Positions 1-11,996 of a stretch of 64,000 nt of DNA are shown piece by piece. Position numbers and translations under genes: made by a program. The notes beneath the pieces were generated by a model. That model did no database searches. It was not told the origin of the DNA and was given only the letters and a program-made list of their open reading frames with translations. This DNA comes from Litsea cubeba. Taxonomy: Eukaryota > Streptophyta > Magnoliopsida > Laurales > Lauraceae. Positions within the stretch are counted from its first letter, which is position 1, and the number at the start of each line of letters is the position of its first letter. The stretch lies in contig CM022951.1 of assembly GCA_012931725.1 (NCBI GenBank), positions 5,107,532-5,171,531 of the forward strand. Direction: 5' to 3'.

Positions 1-3
1 ACG

Positions 4-252
4 TTGAAGGATCTCTTGGACCAATTCTACCAATATCCAATTGAAGTCTCTGTATCTGTGAGACAAAATGATGCAGTGTCAATTGAAGAAGATTTAGAGC
101 GTAAGGACTCGCACCCCGAAACAGCTGCGACGATCCGACCGGGCAGTCAAGAAGCAACTCAGCCCAGACTACATTTACTTTTAAATTTGAACCTTATTTC
201 CTTTAAAGTTCTTGATATTCTTGCTTCTTTAATTAGGTATTCTTTTCATTAA
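4..252 (+). CDS. Unidentified ORF open at left edge, possible exon
   Basis: The frame is open from the window edge to a stop at 250-252 and starts with TTG rather than ATG, so it is probably the end of something that begins outside. The first 33 residues are acidic and ordinary in composition. After a possible splice donor at 101 (GTAAGG) the translation becomes leucine-rich and looks like intron or UTR. If the donor is real, the exon ends at 100. I do not recognise the protein. It could also be chance. Confidence 0.25.
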   Translation: MKDLLDQFYQYPIEVSVSVRQNDAVSIEEDLERKDSHPETAATIRPGSQEATQPRLHLLLNLNLISFKVLDILASLIRYSFH

Positions 253-877
253 ATCTCAGCCATAGGTTGTTTATAGATTGGATGGCTGAGATCATTTTTT
301 TATCATTAGGTTTTTATTTATAAGTATCTCTATGTGAATACAAGGAGGCAGTTTTTGGTGAAATAAATTTACAGAGAACATTCTCGTTCTGGAGCCTTGA
401 AGAGCTTACCCTTGATACCTTGAAGATTATCATCTTGTGCCTTGAAGAGCACCACATCTGTATGTGTTTGTGTTTCTTACATGTTCTCGTTCATCGTTGC
501 GTCATAAAAGCATTGGAAGATTCACTGTTAGAGTTGATGGAGGCCGTACTGAGTTCATCAACTGTGATTTGTAAGGCTTGCACTTGTGCATATAAATTTG
601 ATATGCAGTTACTGTGCTGAACATCGGTGAGTCTACTGCAAAAAATTGGATCGGTGCGAGTAGCTATGGGTGAGGATTTTTTCTTTTTTATTGTTGTTTG
701 TTCAGGTTCAGCTCGAAGCAGAACTCAGGCCCAGAGTTGAGTTGGCCTTACACATCTGGAGTGGACACGTGAAAAAGGACAGACCCTTTTGGTGATGCTT
801 CGAACTTTGTGTAGAAGAAGAAAGGGCTCTTACTTGTTGACTTTAATAAAGGAAGAGGAGCTTGTGCATCAAATAAT
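253..877. other. Non-coding stretch
   Basis: AT-rich sequence with no recognisable gene, RNA or complete repeat. It leads up to the inverted repeat that begins near 878. Confidence 0.4.
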
Positions 878-1036
878 GAAAAAATTACCGTGCGGAAGAT
901 CCAAAACCTGACAATTATCCAGTGCAAGACGAAAGATTGAAATTTATCGGATGGAAGATCGTACACAAAAGACGCTCAAATTGGGATAGAAATACCATTT
1001 TTCGTGTGATATCCTAAGTCTGTAGGATATCGAAAG
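878..1036 (+). repeat. Left terminal inverted repeat of MULE-like element
   Basis: Matches the reverse complement of about 5500-5689 at roughly 70% by eye over about 120 bases, then continues as GATATCCTA...TAGGATATC motifs. The solo LTR insertion at 1046 lies directly inside it. Confidence 0.6.
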
Positions 1037-1045
1037 ATTTGATAT

Positions 1046-1840
1046 TGAAGGTTTTTTAGGACCCACTAGAATGAATTACTAGTTCTAATTTAACCAATCA
1101 ATGCAGCGGAAATAAACCAATCAGACAGAACTAGCAAATAAATCTACCAATCACACACCACAAGAAGGCAGACACAAATTTTACCGTGGAAACCCTTTCC
1201 GGGAGTAAAACCACGAACCAGAAATCAAGAGTTCACGAACAGTTTACAAGATATACTCACAAGCTCCTGTACCTCAGTCTGTACCTCGACCTCAGGACTG
1301 TAGTTGTTCTTGCACAGAATCCACTAACACGGCTTCCACCGTGCACCGTTCTCCTTACTTGATCTCCTCGCACCTTGTCCACCAAGATGATCAATCTTCT
1401 ACAAGAGAGTAGAAGCAACAAAACCTTCTAGAGCAGCCCTTCAGAACAATCTCTCAATGGCTCTAGAGAAACAAGAGAATCTCACTTAGGGTATTCTATT
1501 CTCAGATCAAGAGAAATAATTAACTTCTTGTATATATTGTGTGTCTTCTTTGGGTTGAGAGAATCACCCAATTTATAGGCTCAAATTCGTGCATAAGTAT
1601 TCTACTTAGACTCCAATCGGAATAACACTTAGCATCAAACTCTTTCATAGAGTCCGGATCAGAATGGGCATTCCCGTCATAGCTCGCTCTAGCGAGCTTG
1701 TGTCTCGCTAGAGCGAGACACCATTCTGCCTTGGGCAGAATTGGCAGTCTGTCAAGTCTTTTGACTTTTTAAACCTAACACCATTCTGCCTTGGGCAGAA
1801 TTGGCAGTCTGTCAAGTCTTTTGACTTTTTAAACCTAACA
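1046..1840 (-). mobile_element. Solo LTR, Ty1/copia-like
   Basis: Bounded by TG at 1046 and CA at 1840 and flanked by a perfect 5-bp duplication GATAT (1041-1045 and 1841-1845). Read on the minus strand it starts TGTTAGG and ends CCTTCA. Near its 3' end it carries the motif pair GGTTTCCACGG and TTATTTCCGCTGC, which is common in plant copia LTRs. No internal retrotransposon sequence or second LTR is present, so it is a solo LTR left by recombination. It contains two CGCTNNAGCG palindromes (1682-1697, 1702-1719). Confidence 0.8.
1721..1840. repeat. Exact 60-bp tandem duplication inside the solo LTR
   Basis: 1721-1780 and 1781-1840 are identical. The duplication covers the terminal 60 bp of the LTR (its 5' end on the minus strand), so the LTR has its terminal unit twice. 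Perfect identity suggests a recent event or an assembly duplication. Confidence 0.95.
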
Positions 1841-1974
1841 GATATCACAAAAGTTTAGGATATCAGTCAGTTCAATATCCTAGGCCTCTAGGATATCACA
1901 CAGTTACCTACTCCCATCCCATCACATATCAAAGATTTTCACCACAAAAATATCTGTTTTCATCTTCTCTGTTT

Positions 1975-2130
1975 TCGCTAAGGAGGTCCGTTTTCATCTT
2001 CTCTGTTTCCACGAACTGAAGCTCCATTTCCATATTCTCCCTCCGGTCCGTTTCCACAAACTGAAGCTCCGTTTACATCTTCTCCCACCGTTCCGTTTCC
2101 ACAAGTTGAAGCTCCGTTTCCATCTTCTCT
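1975..2130. repeat. Degenerate minisatellite, about 45-60 bp unit
   Basis: Three to four imperfect repeats of a unit containing GTCCGTTTCCACAAACTGAA and GCTCCGTTTCCATCTTCTC. The minus-strand reading gives a periodic Lys/Trp/Ser-rich peptide (ORF 1994-2191), which is a by-product of the repeat. Confidence 0.7.
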
Positions 2131-2686
2131 GTTTTGGCTTATGGGTTCCGATAGGATATTTCCATTCCGTTTTGATATTGTGGTCCCTCATTTTTTTTAT
2201 TTTTTTATTTTGCTTTTACCAGGCTTCAAAATATGTTCAGATCTGAGTGGATCTCAAGAGAACCCCTTCCTCGTGCACATTGTAAAGAGAAATTGTTTGT
2301 GATCAATCCAAAAAAACCGCAACCAAACGAGTGAATGTAAGAGAAAAAAAAAACCCATGAGAAGATGAGAAGAACAGAAGAGGATCATCTGCACCAGAAT
2401 GGGAGGAGGCAAAGAAGTGTACAAATCTCACATTTTTTCATCTGCACCAGACTACGTCATCTTTTGTAGTAGCATCCAAAGTTACTGGTATTCTTGCAGG
2501 TGTCTAGAATGGTGTCATCCATTCAAGCTTGTAATCTTTTGATTTTTGAAATTTGTTGGGTTTTATCACATTTTGTTGGGTTTTATCACCAAAATTTTGT
2601 AGAGCTACATGAGGCTTTTTTTCCTATTTGTTTGTTAAAAACAATTTAAAAAAATTAAAAAAAATTGCGAGTATCTAGGGAGTGGT

Positions 2687-4796
2687 CTCGCTATAGCAAG
2701 ACATATTCTCGCTATAGCGAGGAAAATGACCTCTTTTCCAAAAATAGTCTTGCTATACCGAGAACATCCCAAGAATAGTGGAGTCAAAACCCTGGGGCCC
2801 AGGCAGAACCTCATCTATAGCGAGGGACACTTCTGTGTCTCTCGTCATTCTCCCATCTGCTTTGTGTTTTTCTCAAGTCCCACCTGTGCATACATTTTTA
2901 ACATATAATTGCACATGTCATCATTCAATCACCGCCCATTTCACATGCATTTGTATAAAAAGATTCCACCTCTTTCAAACCTCATGCACATGCATTTAGA
3001 TGTAATGCTCCACTGGCACATATATTTACATGCACACCCACATGCATTTTACACAAACTGACATGGCCCAACAGCTTCACCTGTGGAGAAAAGGCATCTA
3101 TTATTTTCTGCTCCTGCATTCTGATGAAGAAAAGGCATTTAAGGTTCTGAAGACCATGCTAAGTGCTTATTCTTCCACGCATGACGTTCTCTTTGCTTGT
3201 GTAAAGTAGATGATAAAATGGAGGGAGTTATCATTCTATTTGAGAGTGGCTTTTGCTATAGCGAGACCAGGTCTCGCTATAGTGAGAGCGCTTTGGTTGA
3301 TTTTTTACATTAAAAATTTTAAAAAGTAAAAAATAATTTTTTTGTATTTTACTATACAGACGGAGATATGTTTACATTAACAAAATTAAAATCGGACATA
3401 TGTGCCATTAGGAATGGGTTCTTTGTTTAGTTGTCATTTGTTCTCTCTTTTCCTTTTTTTTTTTTTTTTAAATTTCAAAGGCATTTCTGGTCTCCTTCAG
3501 CTCCCATCCTGTCACCATTCATATCATTTCCATACTGTGTAGTTTGCACCATTTTTCTGAATCTGTGGAAATAATGAATTCTTCTTTATTATTTTTTTAC
3601 ACACTAAGTGTTTGTTGGATTGCCTAAACCAGCTGATTGCACCTTATATGTTTGTTTATTTGTGGCTGTGACTTTCCATGGTACAGCATGGCTCCTAAAA
3701 AGGGAAAAGGGAAGCTACCAGCTGGGTCTTCCTCTCGTTTCAATACTGAACGTGCTGTTTGTTTAAGGATGTTGAGTGTGCTGAACGTTTTGAATCAAGA
3801 TTCATCAATCGCACAGTCATCTTTAGAGAATTGTTGTGCACAACGGTCTCACCAGTACAAGGTTTATGCAATGAGTTGGCTATCGTTCTATGTGTGCATG
3901 GCACACCCATTGTATGGGATTCTCATGTTCTGAAGATATCAAGTCTAACCACTGATTACCGAGAAGTTGAATGTTGGTTTTGGATGCTACCCATTCCAAG
4001 GAATTAACAGCAACTGGGTTTTGTAATGTTGGTGGTTGTTAGAGGCTGCTTAGTTCTATCCATTTTTTTATGGGATTTGATGTTGGAGGTTGTTATTAAT
4101 GTAATTTGCTTAGTTCTATTGGATTTTTGGCTCTACTCCTATGTCTCTAAGTTACTTAGTTCTATCAGATTTTCCTCAAGGTGCAATTTCATGGTTAAAA
4201 AATTACTTGGTTTTTTTGCGTGTTACATAGAACATTTTTCCATGCCTTTATTAGTATGTGTCATGTTAATTGGACCATTATCGGGTGCTGCCAAAACTTG
4301 CACTTGTCAAGATGGAGATTTACTAAAAGATTAACCAGCAAATGCTTTTAGATTCACTTGCAAAGATGGAGAGCATTGAGACGAATTTTGAAATCAAAGC
4401 ACATCCATCACTTGTGCTTTATAGAAATAAGACCCACTTTTATGGCATTGGCCAAAATTCAATTCAATTCAATGGAAGTTGAGCCTTATACCAGATTTAT
4501 CGCTTTTAATGATGGGAAGAAATAATAGAGAATTCTCATATGAAGAGTGAAACCAAGTGAAACCGAATTCCATTGAACTGCACGAGGCTTTTTTTTCCTA
4601 TATGTTTGTTAAAAATATTTTAAAAAGAATTTGCTCAACACCTCGTTCACAGACCCCCTTCTTAGCGAGAATAGTTTTTTCCACATAAACATATTATCGC
4701 TATAACAAGGATGTAGCGAGGAAAATAGGAAAATAGAGGATATAGCGAGGAAAATAGAGCAAGAGGAGGCAGAGACCATTCTCGCTATAGCGAGAA
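2687..4796. repeat. Scattered CTCGCTATAGCGAG palindromes
   Basis: Perfect 14-bp palindromes at 2708-2721 and 4781-4794, with near-perfect copies around 2687-2699, 3255-3291, 2815-2825 and 4690-4760, all inside the MULE-like element. The core is CGCTATAGCG. The related core CGCTNNAGCG recurs in unrelated elements of this window. Confidence 0.8.
3670..4007 (+). pseudogene. Degenerate transposon-type ORF
   Basis: A start at 3688 gives a basic leader (MAPKKGKGK) and an RFNTERAV block in one frame. About 25 codons later the sense reading moves to another frame (AERFESRFINRTVIFRELL). A basic leader followed by an FESRF-NRTV block resembles proteins annotated in plants as 'putative plant transposon protein', but I cannot confirm this. 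The frame is broken near 3765 and no downstream domain is intact. It lies inside the MULE-like element, so it could also be a captured fragment. Confidence 0.35.
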
Positions 4797-5499
4797 TAAA
4801 TTTCCACACCTTTTTCGGTGTGGCTCCTTCCGATTTTATTTTATTTTAATATACTTGTTGGTTTGCAGTGATTTGATCATCTTTGTGCTCACTATCCCAT
4901 TTCCTCATATGGGTAGTGTTCTTTCGATGGTTGCACTATTTATGCTTTATTAACGATCTAGAATTTAGAAAAAAAATTGTTGAATAAAAATATAATAAAC
5001 ATATATATGCATTGGTTGCCAAGAATCCTATTGGGATTTCAGAAATCCTTAAACAAACACAATAGATATTCTTTAAAAAACACAATAAAAACTTTAAAAT
5101 AATCCTAATTAACATAATTTTAGAACTCTACTCTGTTAAAGAGTCATTGTCTCCCTTTTCATTTCCGTGATGGAAAAGAGAGAGGGATGGACGCCTTCGG
5201 GTGCGATGTGGCGTGGAGCTGAGATCGTGCTGTGATGGAATCAGCAGCTGTGATGGGGCTGGAGCTGGGGCTGAAGTTGAAACCATGGCTCTTTTGAATC
5301 CATGGGGTTTGTGAGGTTTAGCACAAGATAAAACCAGGAGAAAAAGAGGGTTGAGGAGACAAAAGAGTTTGAGAGAGATGAGACTTGATGAAAGATATGG
5401 GGAAGAAAGACCAGAAGAGACAGAGAGGAGCAGAGTTTTTTCATCGCTGGAAAAGTCGAGCGGGAAGATGAAAGCTTTGAATGAGAGTAGGTAACTGCG

Positions 5500-5689
5500 C
5501 GATATCCTAGGCGTAGGATATCGAACCGTGCGATATCCTAAGATCCGGGATATATATAGCATGAAATTAAAACGGGATTTCGGTCCTATTTTGGACCTTT
5601 TTGTGTACGATCTTCCATCCGGGAAATTATAATGTTTCGTATGGTGTGGGATAATTATCGGGTCTTGGGCAGTTCGCACGGAAATTGTC
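5500..5689 (-). repeat. Right terminal inverted repeat of MULE-like element
   Basis: Inverted partner of 878-1036. It carries three GATATC motifs between 5500 and 5560. The 187-codon minus ORF across 5128-5691 runs through this repeat and has no family signature, so it is not annotated as a gene. Confidence 0.6.
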
Positions 5690-5733
5690 ATATAATAATT
5701 GAAAGAGAGAAGTTGACCTCACCTTCGACTTAA

Positions 5734-6828
5734 GGGGGTGTTTTGAAATAAGATATTTTAAGAGATTTTGTCATATCATATGTTAGTTTAGAATATAATT
5801 TATGCACCAAAAAAGGAGGTGTTTGGATAACTTAGAAAGTATATTACAATATCCATCTTTCTTCTAAAAACCTTCATATTACATTATTCAAAGATATGCT
5901 GTATAAGATAATCTTTTGTTACAAAATCATTTTTATTTAGAAAGAACTCATGGGCAACAATTAATTATAGTGGCTCACTATAAGTTTTAACATTTAATGA
6001 TCCTCATTGCAACTATAAATCCTAATATTACATTGGCCCCACAATGCTTACAAATTTAATGTGGGGTCCTATAACCATATCACAATTACATGGTCATTTT
6101 TAATTATCAATATTATGAGGGTATTATTATTGTCACACTAGAGACCCTTCATCATGATTACCAACTTTATAGGTGGGTCCCATACTATCAAAATTAGCTG
6201 GGTTTCTAATTAATTACCAAAATTGAATTGTGTAATTGTAGTTAGAAGTTTGTCATCATTAAATTGGTCCCACTATTTGATAGCTCCCCTTTTGTTAGTA
6301 TGACTACAAATATCAAATGGGTCCCATAATGATTTCTCATAGATAGATTCATCAATGATGCTTCACATTAGATAAGGTTTTTCAAAAAAAAAAAAAAATT
6401 AAAATAATAGATAGGCTCATTTGTGATAATCACCATTAGATGTATTAAACTATGGCTATCAACATTTGGTGGACCTACCTTAATCAAACAGTATTGCTTG
6501 GATCTCAAGGTTTTAACATTTAATCATGTGATTTTTTTAACAATAGTGGGTCCTACCATGATTATTAACACATGTGGTTACTAATTAGTGGGTCCTGCAT
6601 TAGGTTAATTGATTACTTTCATTCCTTTTTTTTATTTAGTATATCATCTTGTTAGTTTTCTTATAAATTGCCAAACACTTCAAACGAGGTATATTGAAAT
6701 TTGTAAAAATTGCCAAACACCATAAGTGACACTATATAATAATATGACACTATTTTATTCTATGATAATAAAATCTTATAATATTTAAACTTGTTGATAT
6801 TATTTTATGTAGTTATCCAAACACCCCC
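5734..6828. mobile_element. PIF/Harbinger-like non-autonomous element
   Basis: Starts GGGGGTGTTTTG and ends CAAACACCCCC, with the 3-bp duplication TAA on both sides (5731-5733 and 6829-6831). A GGGGGTGTTTGG-type terminus with a TAA/TTA duplication is characteristic of the PIF/Harbinger (Tourist) superfamily. The interior is AT-rich and non-coding. A second terminus-like motif (GGAGGTGTTTGGATAACTTA) at about 5816 matches the right end better than the left end does, which suggests a nested or rearranged copy. Confidence 0.6.
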
Positions 6829-7138
6829 TAAGGAATTTAACAGACGAGGCCTCTTGCTTTGATTATTATCGTGAGATGCAACGAAGAGAAGAAGAGAAGA
6901 AGACGATGGACTCTGACTATGGCTCTGGCGATGGTCTCAGGTGAAGACGATGCGCTCGTAGTGACGGCAGATGCAGCCTGACAGCCTCGGCGTTGTGACG
7001 GCGACGACAATGATGACGCTGCTGTGGTGGTGCGACGATCGCTTGGCTGAAACTTTCCTTCTCTTCTCTTCTTTGCCTCTCTTTCCTTTTTTTTTTTTTG
7101 GTTTTGGGGATGCCGAACAGAGGTTGATCGGACAAAGG

Positions 7139-9026
7139 CAGGGGCGGATCCAGGATTTCTAATCTGGGGGGGCTGCACTTAAGTTACACTAAAAAAATAA
7201 CAACAATGTCTCACCAAAAATTATAAAAAATAACAACAATGTTCACCAAAAACTATCTATGTACTATCTTCATAATTCATTTTCTACAAGCATCATATCA
7301 AAAGAGTGGTCATTTTTATTATACTACTCAAAATCAATAAAAAAATGTCTTCACAATAGATCTTGACAAGTATGACAAAAGACAAACAAAAGTTAAAACA
7401 TGACACTAGTGAAATCTTGACTTGCGTGGCTTCTTATCAAATTCATCTATTACCAACTCTATGTCGACTTCATTAGCAAACTCGATCTCTTTCGATGTAA
7501 ATAACCATGCAATCTGCGAGAAGTGTCTTCAACACCAACAATAGCAAAAAACTTTTCTTTAACAAAACCACCACGATCAACAAATCGTAGAATAATGGAT
7601 ATTTGTTCTCTATGTGAATTATCTTGTGCTTCATCCACAAGGATACAAAACTTTTTCACCAACATCTTCGCGTATTTTCTTTCTCACATTTTCGGCAAAT
7701 ATATGCAAAAGTGTTTTCTGAATACCATGTGAGGTATACTTGGCATTTCCTGGACAATCACCTACTATTTCGGCAACTTTCTTGTTCAACATTTTCGAAA
7801 ACTCGAACATTGCAATGAAGTGTCCACAATTCTTTGATTTCTTCGATTCATCATGTCCTCTAAAAGGAAACCCTTGTAATGCAAGCATCCGAATACATTG
7901 AATAACATTTCGGAGAAGCAACTGATTATTTGCAATTGCTTCTTTAGAAAGTGTATTGAAAACATTATCTATATGTCGAGAAGGTTTCATTAGATTCTCA
8001 CAATACATTGTCGCCGACCTATGTAGAGAACAAAGACCACCTTCATGTTTCAAAAAAGGACACTTCTTCCCATTGTTAACCTTCTTCCAATTCTGAAACC
8101 CATCAATGGTAAATACCGGATGCTTCGGAGGATTTGTTTCAAAGAGAAAGCAATAAAAACAATATGCTCTATCCTTGTGGAGTGAATATTCTAGCCAAGG
8201 GAATAGTTTGTACCAAATAGTATTGAACCGTCGGCCTTGCTTTCCAAATATGGTCACCGGATAATCTTTTTCTTTCTCATGAGTAGGTCGACAAGGTCCC
8301 ATTCTAAGATAAGCTACCCGAACTTCATCATGTTTGTTAAACGGGTATTCATATATAGCAACGCGTTTACCCGGATCACATTCAAATGAAAAAGTGACAT
8401 CAACTTCCATAGGTGCAACTTCTTGACCTTTGGAAGAATGTGCAACTACGACTCTTTGGACTCGAGAAGAAGGTTCAACTCCTTCAATTTCAACAACTTG
8501 AGCTTTGGTAGGACGTCGCTCATCCTCATCAAGCTTTGAAATATCAGGAATAGATGTGGAAGTTTCGCCACTTTCAGATTTATCATCTTTTCTCTTATAG
8601 AACGATAGAAGAGTTATTGATTTTTTGGGCGCTTGATGATGCGACATTATAACCTAAGATAGTAAATAATCATCGATATACAATACATTATACATAAGAC
8701 GACCGGTTTTACTTTTTTTTCATAATTTTTTTTATTTCTTTTCTTTTCATTTTCAGCTCACAATGAAGTTTTATCAAAGCTATGAGAATTACTGTCTGCT
8801 GCAACAATGGTAGGGTAATTCCTCTGATATTTTATTAGAGAAGAAATAACAGGATTTAAACCCATGCTTACAAGCTAAGACTACAAGTTGTGAAAGTAAT
8901 AGTGACAATTTTTTTTTTTGGAAACTGGAATTTTTTTTTTTTTGAAAATTAGATTTTTTTTTTGGGGCCCAAATCTTGGGTGGGCTGCAGCCCACCCGGG
9001 CCCCCCCCCCCCTTCATCCGCCCCTG
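7139..9026 (-). mobile_element. hAT transposon, defective
   Basis: The terminal inverted repeat CAGGGGCGGAT occurs at 7139 and, inverted, at the end at 9026. Both sides are flanked by the perfect 8-bp duplication GACAAAGG (7131-7138 and 9027-9034). CAGGGGCGGA termini with 8-bp duplications are typical of plant hAT elements of the zinc-finger MYM/DUF4371 type. The transposase inside (minus strand) is frameshifted and lacks its C-terminal half, so this copy could move only if helped in trans. A long C-run (about 9000-9012) adjoins the right terminus. Confidence 0.95.
7459..8647 (-). pseudogene. hAT transposase (TTF zinc finger / DUF4371), truncated
   Basis: A 338-codon ORF (7631-8647) starts with ATG at 8645-8647. 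Residues ~1-90 are a variable polar leader. A TTF-type zinc-finger region follows at about residues 110-175 (GKQGRRFNTIWYKLFPWLEY, then AYCFYCFLF), and then the start of the DUF4371 region with conserved stretches such as LALQGFPFRGH. Near 7655 the reading shifts one frame and continues to 7459 (FCILVDEAQDNSHREQISI). That motif is typical of the DUF4371 core of MYM-type hAT transposases. The rest of the RNase H-like core and the C-terminal dimerisation domain are absent, which matches an internally deleted element. It lies wholly inside the hAT termini and runs toward the left terminus. Confidence 0.88.
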
Positions 9027-9179
9027 GACAAAGGGATTGGAGTCCGGGATCAGGGCGAAAAGGGTTTGGGTTCGAATGGGTTTCAGAGTCGTTTGGGGAT
9101 TTCGGTTGAAGTGGGTGTGGTTTTCGGTTGAGGTTTGGGCCACATAATCTAGAGAATACTATCAAATGGCTCACGTTTT

Positions 9180-9640
9180 TTTTTTTTCACATTTCTGGTG
9201 ATGATCCAACAATGATTGAAATTTTGTCCCGTAGCCATGATCTTAGGACAATTTCATGGTTTGGATATTGATTTACTATCCCAAAAATAATAAAAAAAAA
9301 AAAAGAAAAGAGAAAAACATGACCGCGTATGGACTAATTCAAAATTGAGCATGTTACATCATTGCCTGATATTATTTTGCAAATGTCTCTCGATTCACAA
9401 GCTATCAAGCTTTGAAAATTGACTCTCTGGCCGTGTTCGGCCTTCCAAAGAGATTTAACGGTTTGGATGTTGTGTCTGAGGCCCATAGAATCCAGAAATT
9501 AATATCCAAAATAGCTCACTTATTTTGCACATATCTTGAGATTGGTGATGATCCAACGGCTGAAATTTGGTCCCATATCCATGTTTGATCTTGTCAACAT
9601 TCCAACGATTTGGATCTTGATTTGCACTCTCAGAAATTTT
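9180..9640. repeat. Diverged direct repeats (~110 bp units)
   Basis: Blocks at about 9187-9285 and 9525-9640 share GGTGATGATCCAAC, a GAAATTT(T)G(G)TCCC segment and a TTTGGAT(A/C)TTGATTT segment. A weaker third block lies at about 9395-9500. These are probably remnants of an old non-coding repeat. Confidence 0.5.
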
Positions 9641-10289
9641 TTTTTTAATTAGAAAAGGAATTGGTGCGTTGTGGAATGGAAAACATTGTTCACCGGTCTC
9701 TTATTTTTTTCCCTCTACTTTTCAAGTGCATCCAAAAGTAGGTTGTGGATTTAAGAGGCTTAGCCGTTACTTCTCTAAAGTGGGCAAAGGCTAGAAATTA
9801 CTCTCAAACGCTCTTATTTTCCAAACCTCTGCCTACTTTATAGACATTTAGACAAATAGAGCCTGGAAATACAGATGCCAAACAGGAAATAAAGATGCCA
9901 AACATGAACATAGAGTAGTAGAATTATTTGTTAGCAACCAAGACTGTCTAAATAAATTAGGAAGTTACCTAATCCTAATCAAACAAGAAATAAATATTAG
10001 AAATAAGATAAAAGTAGAAATTGCAATAGTAGTTCTCAGTCAATTGGGCCTGTGGACTGAACTCAATGGACCGGGTTGGCCTTTGGGTCAACGTGTGGGC
10101 CCAGTTGCTTTCTTGGGCCTGGTCCGTACTGCATCAGGAGGGAACACCCAATCCACCTTGAGCAGTAGGTTTGCAAACAATATACCACTTCACCAAATAG
10201 TATTTCATTTCCTCTATTATGTCGTTCCAAAGAAAATCATGCTGGATTTTCTCAATCTTATGCATCAAACTTTTAGCTTAATCTTCTCT
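9641..10289. other. Non-coding, repeat-like stretch
   Basis: No coding signal. The 10040-10140 part is rich in GGGCC and reads like LTR remnants, but no boundaries can be fixed. Confidence 0.3.
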
Positions 10290-11465
10290 CTATTCGCTCC
10301 GCCATAGGTTCCCATAAAGATTCCTTTGGCAAATCCAAACACAAAGGCAGCCCCAAGTATTTGGTTGGAAGCTCCCCAACTTTACAACCAACATTTTAGC
10401 CAAGGAATCTAGCTGACTCTGCTCCAACTGAACACCTACAAGCTCACATTTGTCATAATTTATTTTTAAGCTCGAGAGCAACTCAAACCACTTCAAAATG
10501 CTCTTCAAATTTTCCACTTACTCTAAGTTAGCATCACAAAATATAACGGTATCATCTACAAATTGAAGGTTAGAAACTTCATTTGCACCATTATCACAAT
10601 AAAACCCAGTAATTAACCTCAGTTTATTTGCTTTTGACATAAGGAATTCACTATAACAACAAACATTAGAGAAAGGATCTCCTTGGCGTAAACCCCTTGA
10701 ACTCTTAAAGAATCCTTTTGGAGAACCATTCACCAAGGCAGAAAACAGAGCTGAAGAGACACAACTATGTATCCACTTACACCATCTATGGCCAAACCCC
10801 ATTCTAGCCATCATATATTGAAGAAACCCAATCCACCATATTGTACACCTTTTCAAAATCTAATTTACAAACCAAACCAGGGCGACGCTGCCGATTTCTA
10901 GAGTCAACACACTCATGGGCAACAAGAACACTATCAAGAATCTAACGACTATCGATAAAAACACCTTGGATGCTAGAAATAATGTCAGGAAGCACCTTCC
11001 TTCGATGATTTTTCGAAAACTTTTGCAAGAATCTTATAGAGAGTTCCACCGAGCTTATGGGATGAACATCCTTTATAGAAAATGGAACCATTTTTTGTAG
11101 GGATCGACAAAATGAAAGAAGCTCCCAACTGCCTCGCTATAAACCCATTTTCATAAAACTCATTGACAACAAGAAGCAAATCATCTTCAAGGATATCTTA
11201 GAAATGTTGGGAAATTTTTTTATGGGAAAACCTTAGAACCTGGAGTGTGGTCACCACTAACATAAAAAACTGTAGCTCTAATCTCATCTTTAGAAAACCG
11301 GTAATCCAAAGAACCTATCAAAGATTGAAACAATGTCTTAAAGGGTACCCCATCCATGGTAGGCCTTGGGCCTATTTTCACTTTAAACTGATGGAAAAAT
11401 GAACAATCTCCTTCGCAATGTCTTCTCTCTGTTTTGATTCCATGCTTGTACTTCTCACCTGTCAT
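10290..11465 (-). pseudogene. LINE (L1-type) reverse transcriptase relic
   Basis: Several minus-strand frames together follow the order of a plant LINE ORF2. First come the pre-RT blocks (FILSIPTKNGS, LGGTLYKILAKV; 10985-11179). Next is the palm/thumb region with WCKWIHSCVSSALFSALVNG and RGLRQGDPFS (10518-10856) and the catalytic block QFVDDTVIFC, an F-x-DD site. A post-RT piece (LKINYDKCELVGVQ; 10290-10517) comes last. The frame changes at least four times and stops are present, so it is inactive. No 3' poly(A) tail is seen, which suggests 3' truncation. RT order and the DD motif make the family assignment firm. Confidence 0.82.
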
Positions 11466-11996
11466 CTGATGTGATTGAGTTAAGATTTAAGAGGCTGCTA
11501 TTAGGTTTGCACTAATCTAAATGATAGACAGTGTTGCCCATATTTGTAATTTTGTGACCAGTTCAATTTTTTTTTTGTCAAGATGATAACAAATTTGCTT
11601 GAAGCTTGGAACTAATAAAACCACCTTGAGCCATTTTCTTAATGTTGAATATGATGTTTCCACATAACAGTTTTTAAATTAAAAATTTATGCCACTTCTA
11701 CCTTTACGAAAGTAAGATACTTAGTTATAATTTATATGCGGTGCATCTTGTATGCTATGTATCAGATCTTGTATGTTGTGTGAACTTGAATGAGAAAATC
11801 TCTTACGTTCACCAGTTACCGATCTCAAGGTTTTTCAATTAGTCCTCTAAAAGAAATATCAGCCACTTCTATTCTGTCTATGTTTGTGTACATTATTGAG
11901 TTGCACCTATTCTTCTCTCTCTCTCTCTCCCTCTCTCCAAAATTTGTTTAAACTGTCATGACATGGATTCATGTGTGGTATTCTAATTTTATGCAG
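11466..11996. other. Non-coding stretch
   Basis: AT-rich with a short CT-rich tract near 11910-11940. No gene evident. Confidence 0.4.

Larger units (their letters stand above)
878..5689. mobile_element. MULE-like element bounded by long inverted repeats
   Basis: The two ends are inverted copies of each other: 878-1036 on the left and about 5500-5689 on the right. Shared blocks include CCGTGCG, a degenerate ATAATTATCC block, and GGATGGAAGATCGTACACAA, which is perfectly conserved. Just inside, both sides carry GATATCCTA/TAGGATATC inverted motifs. Long, diverged terminal inverted repeats beginning GA(A/C)AATT and followed by CCGTGCG resemble Mutator-like elements (family knowledge). No transposase is visible, so this would be a non-autonomous or gene-fragment-carrying copy. 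I found no clean target duplication (flanks TCAAATAAT and ATATAATAA). The span includes a nested solo LTR at 1046-1840. Confidence 0.55.

Noticed and set aside
5128..5691. 187-codon minus ORF
   Set aside because: Runs through the right inverted repeat of the MULE-like element, is low-complexity in parts and has no recognisable domain.
8881..9174. ORFs on both strands across the right end of the hAT element
   Set aside because: They cross the transposon terminus and a C homopolymer and have no domain.
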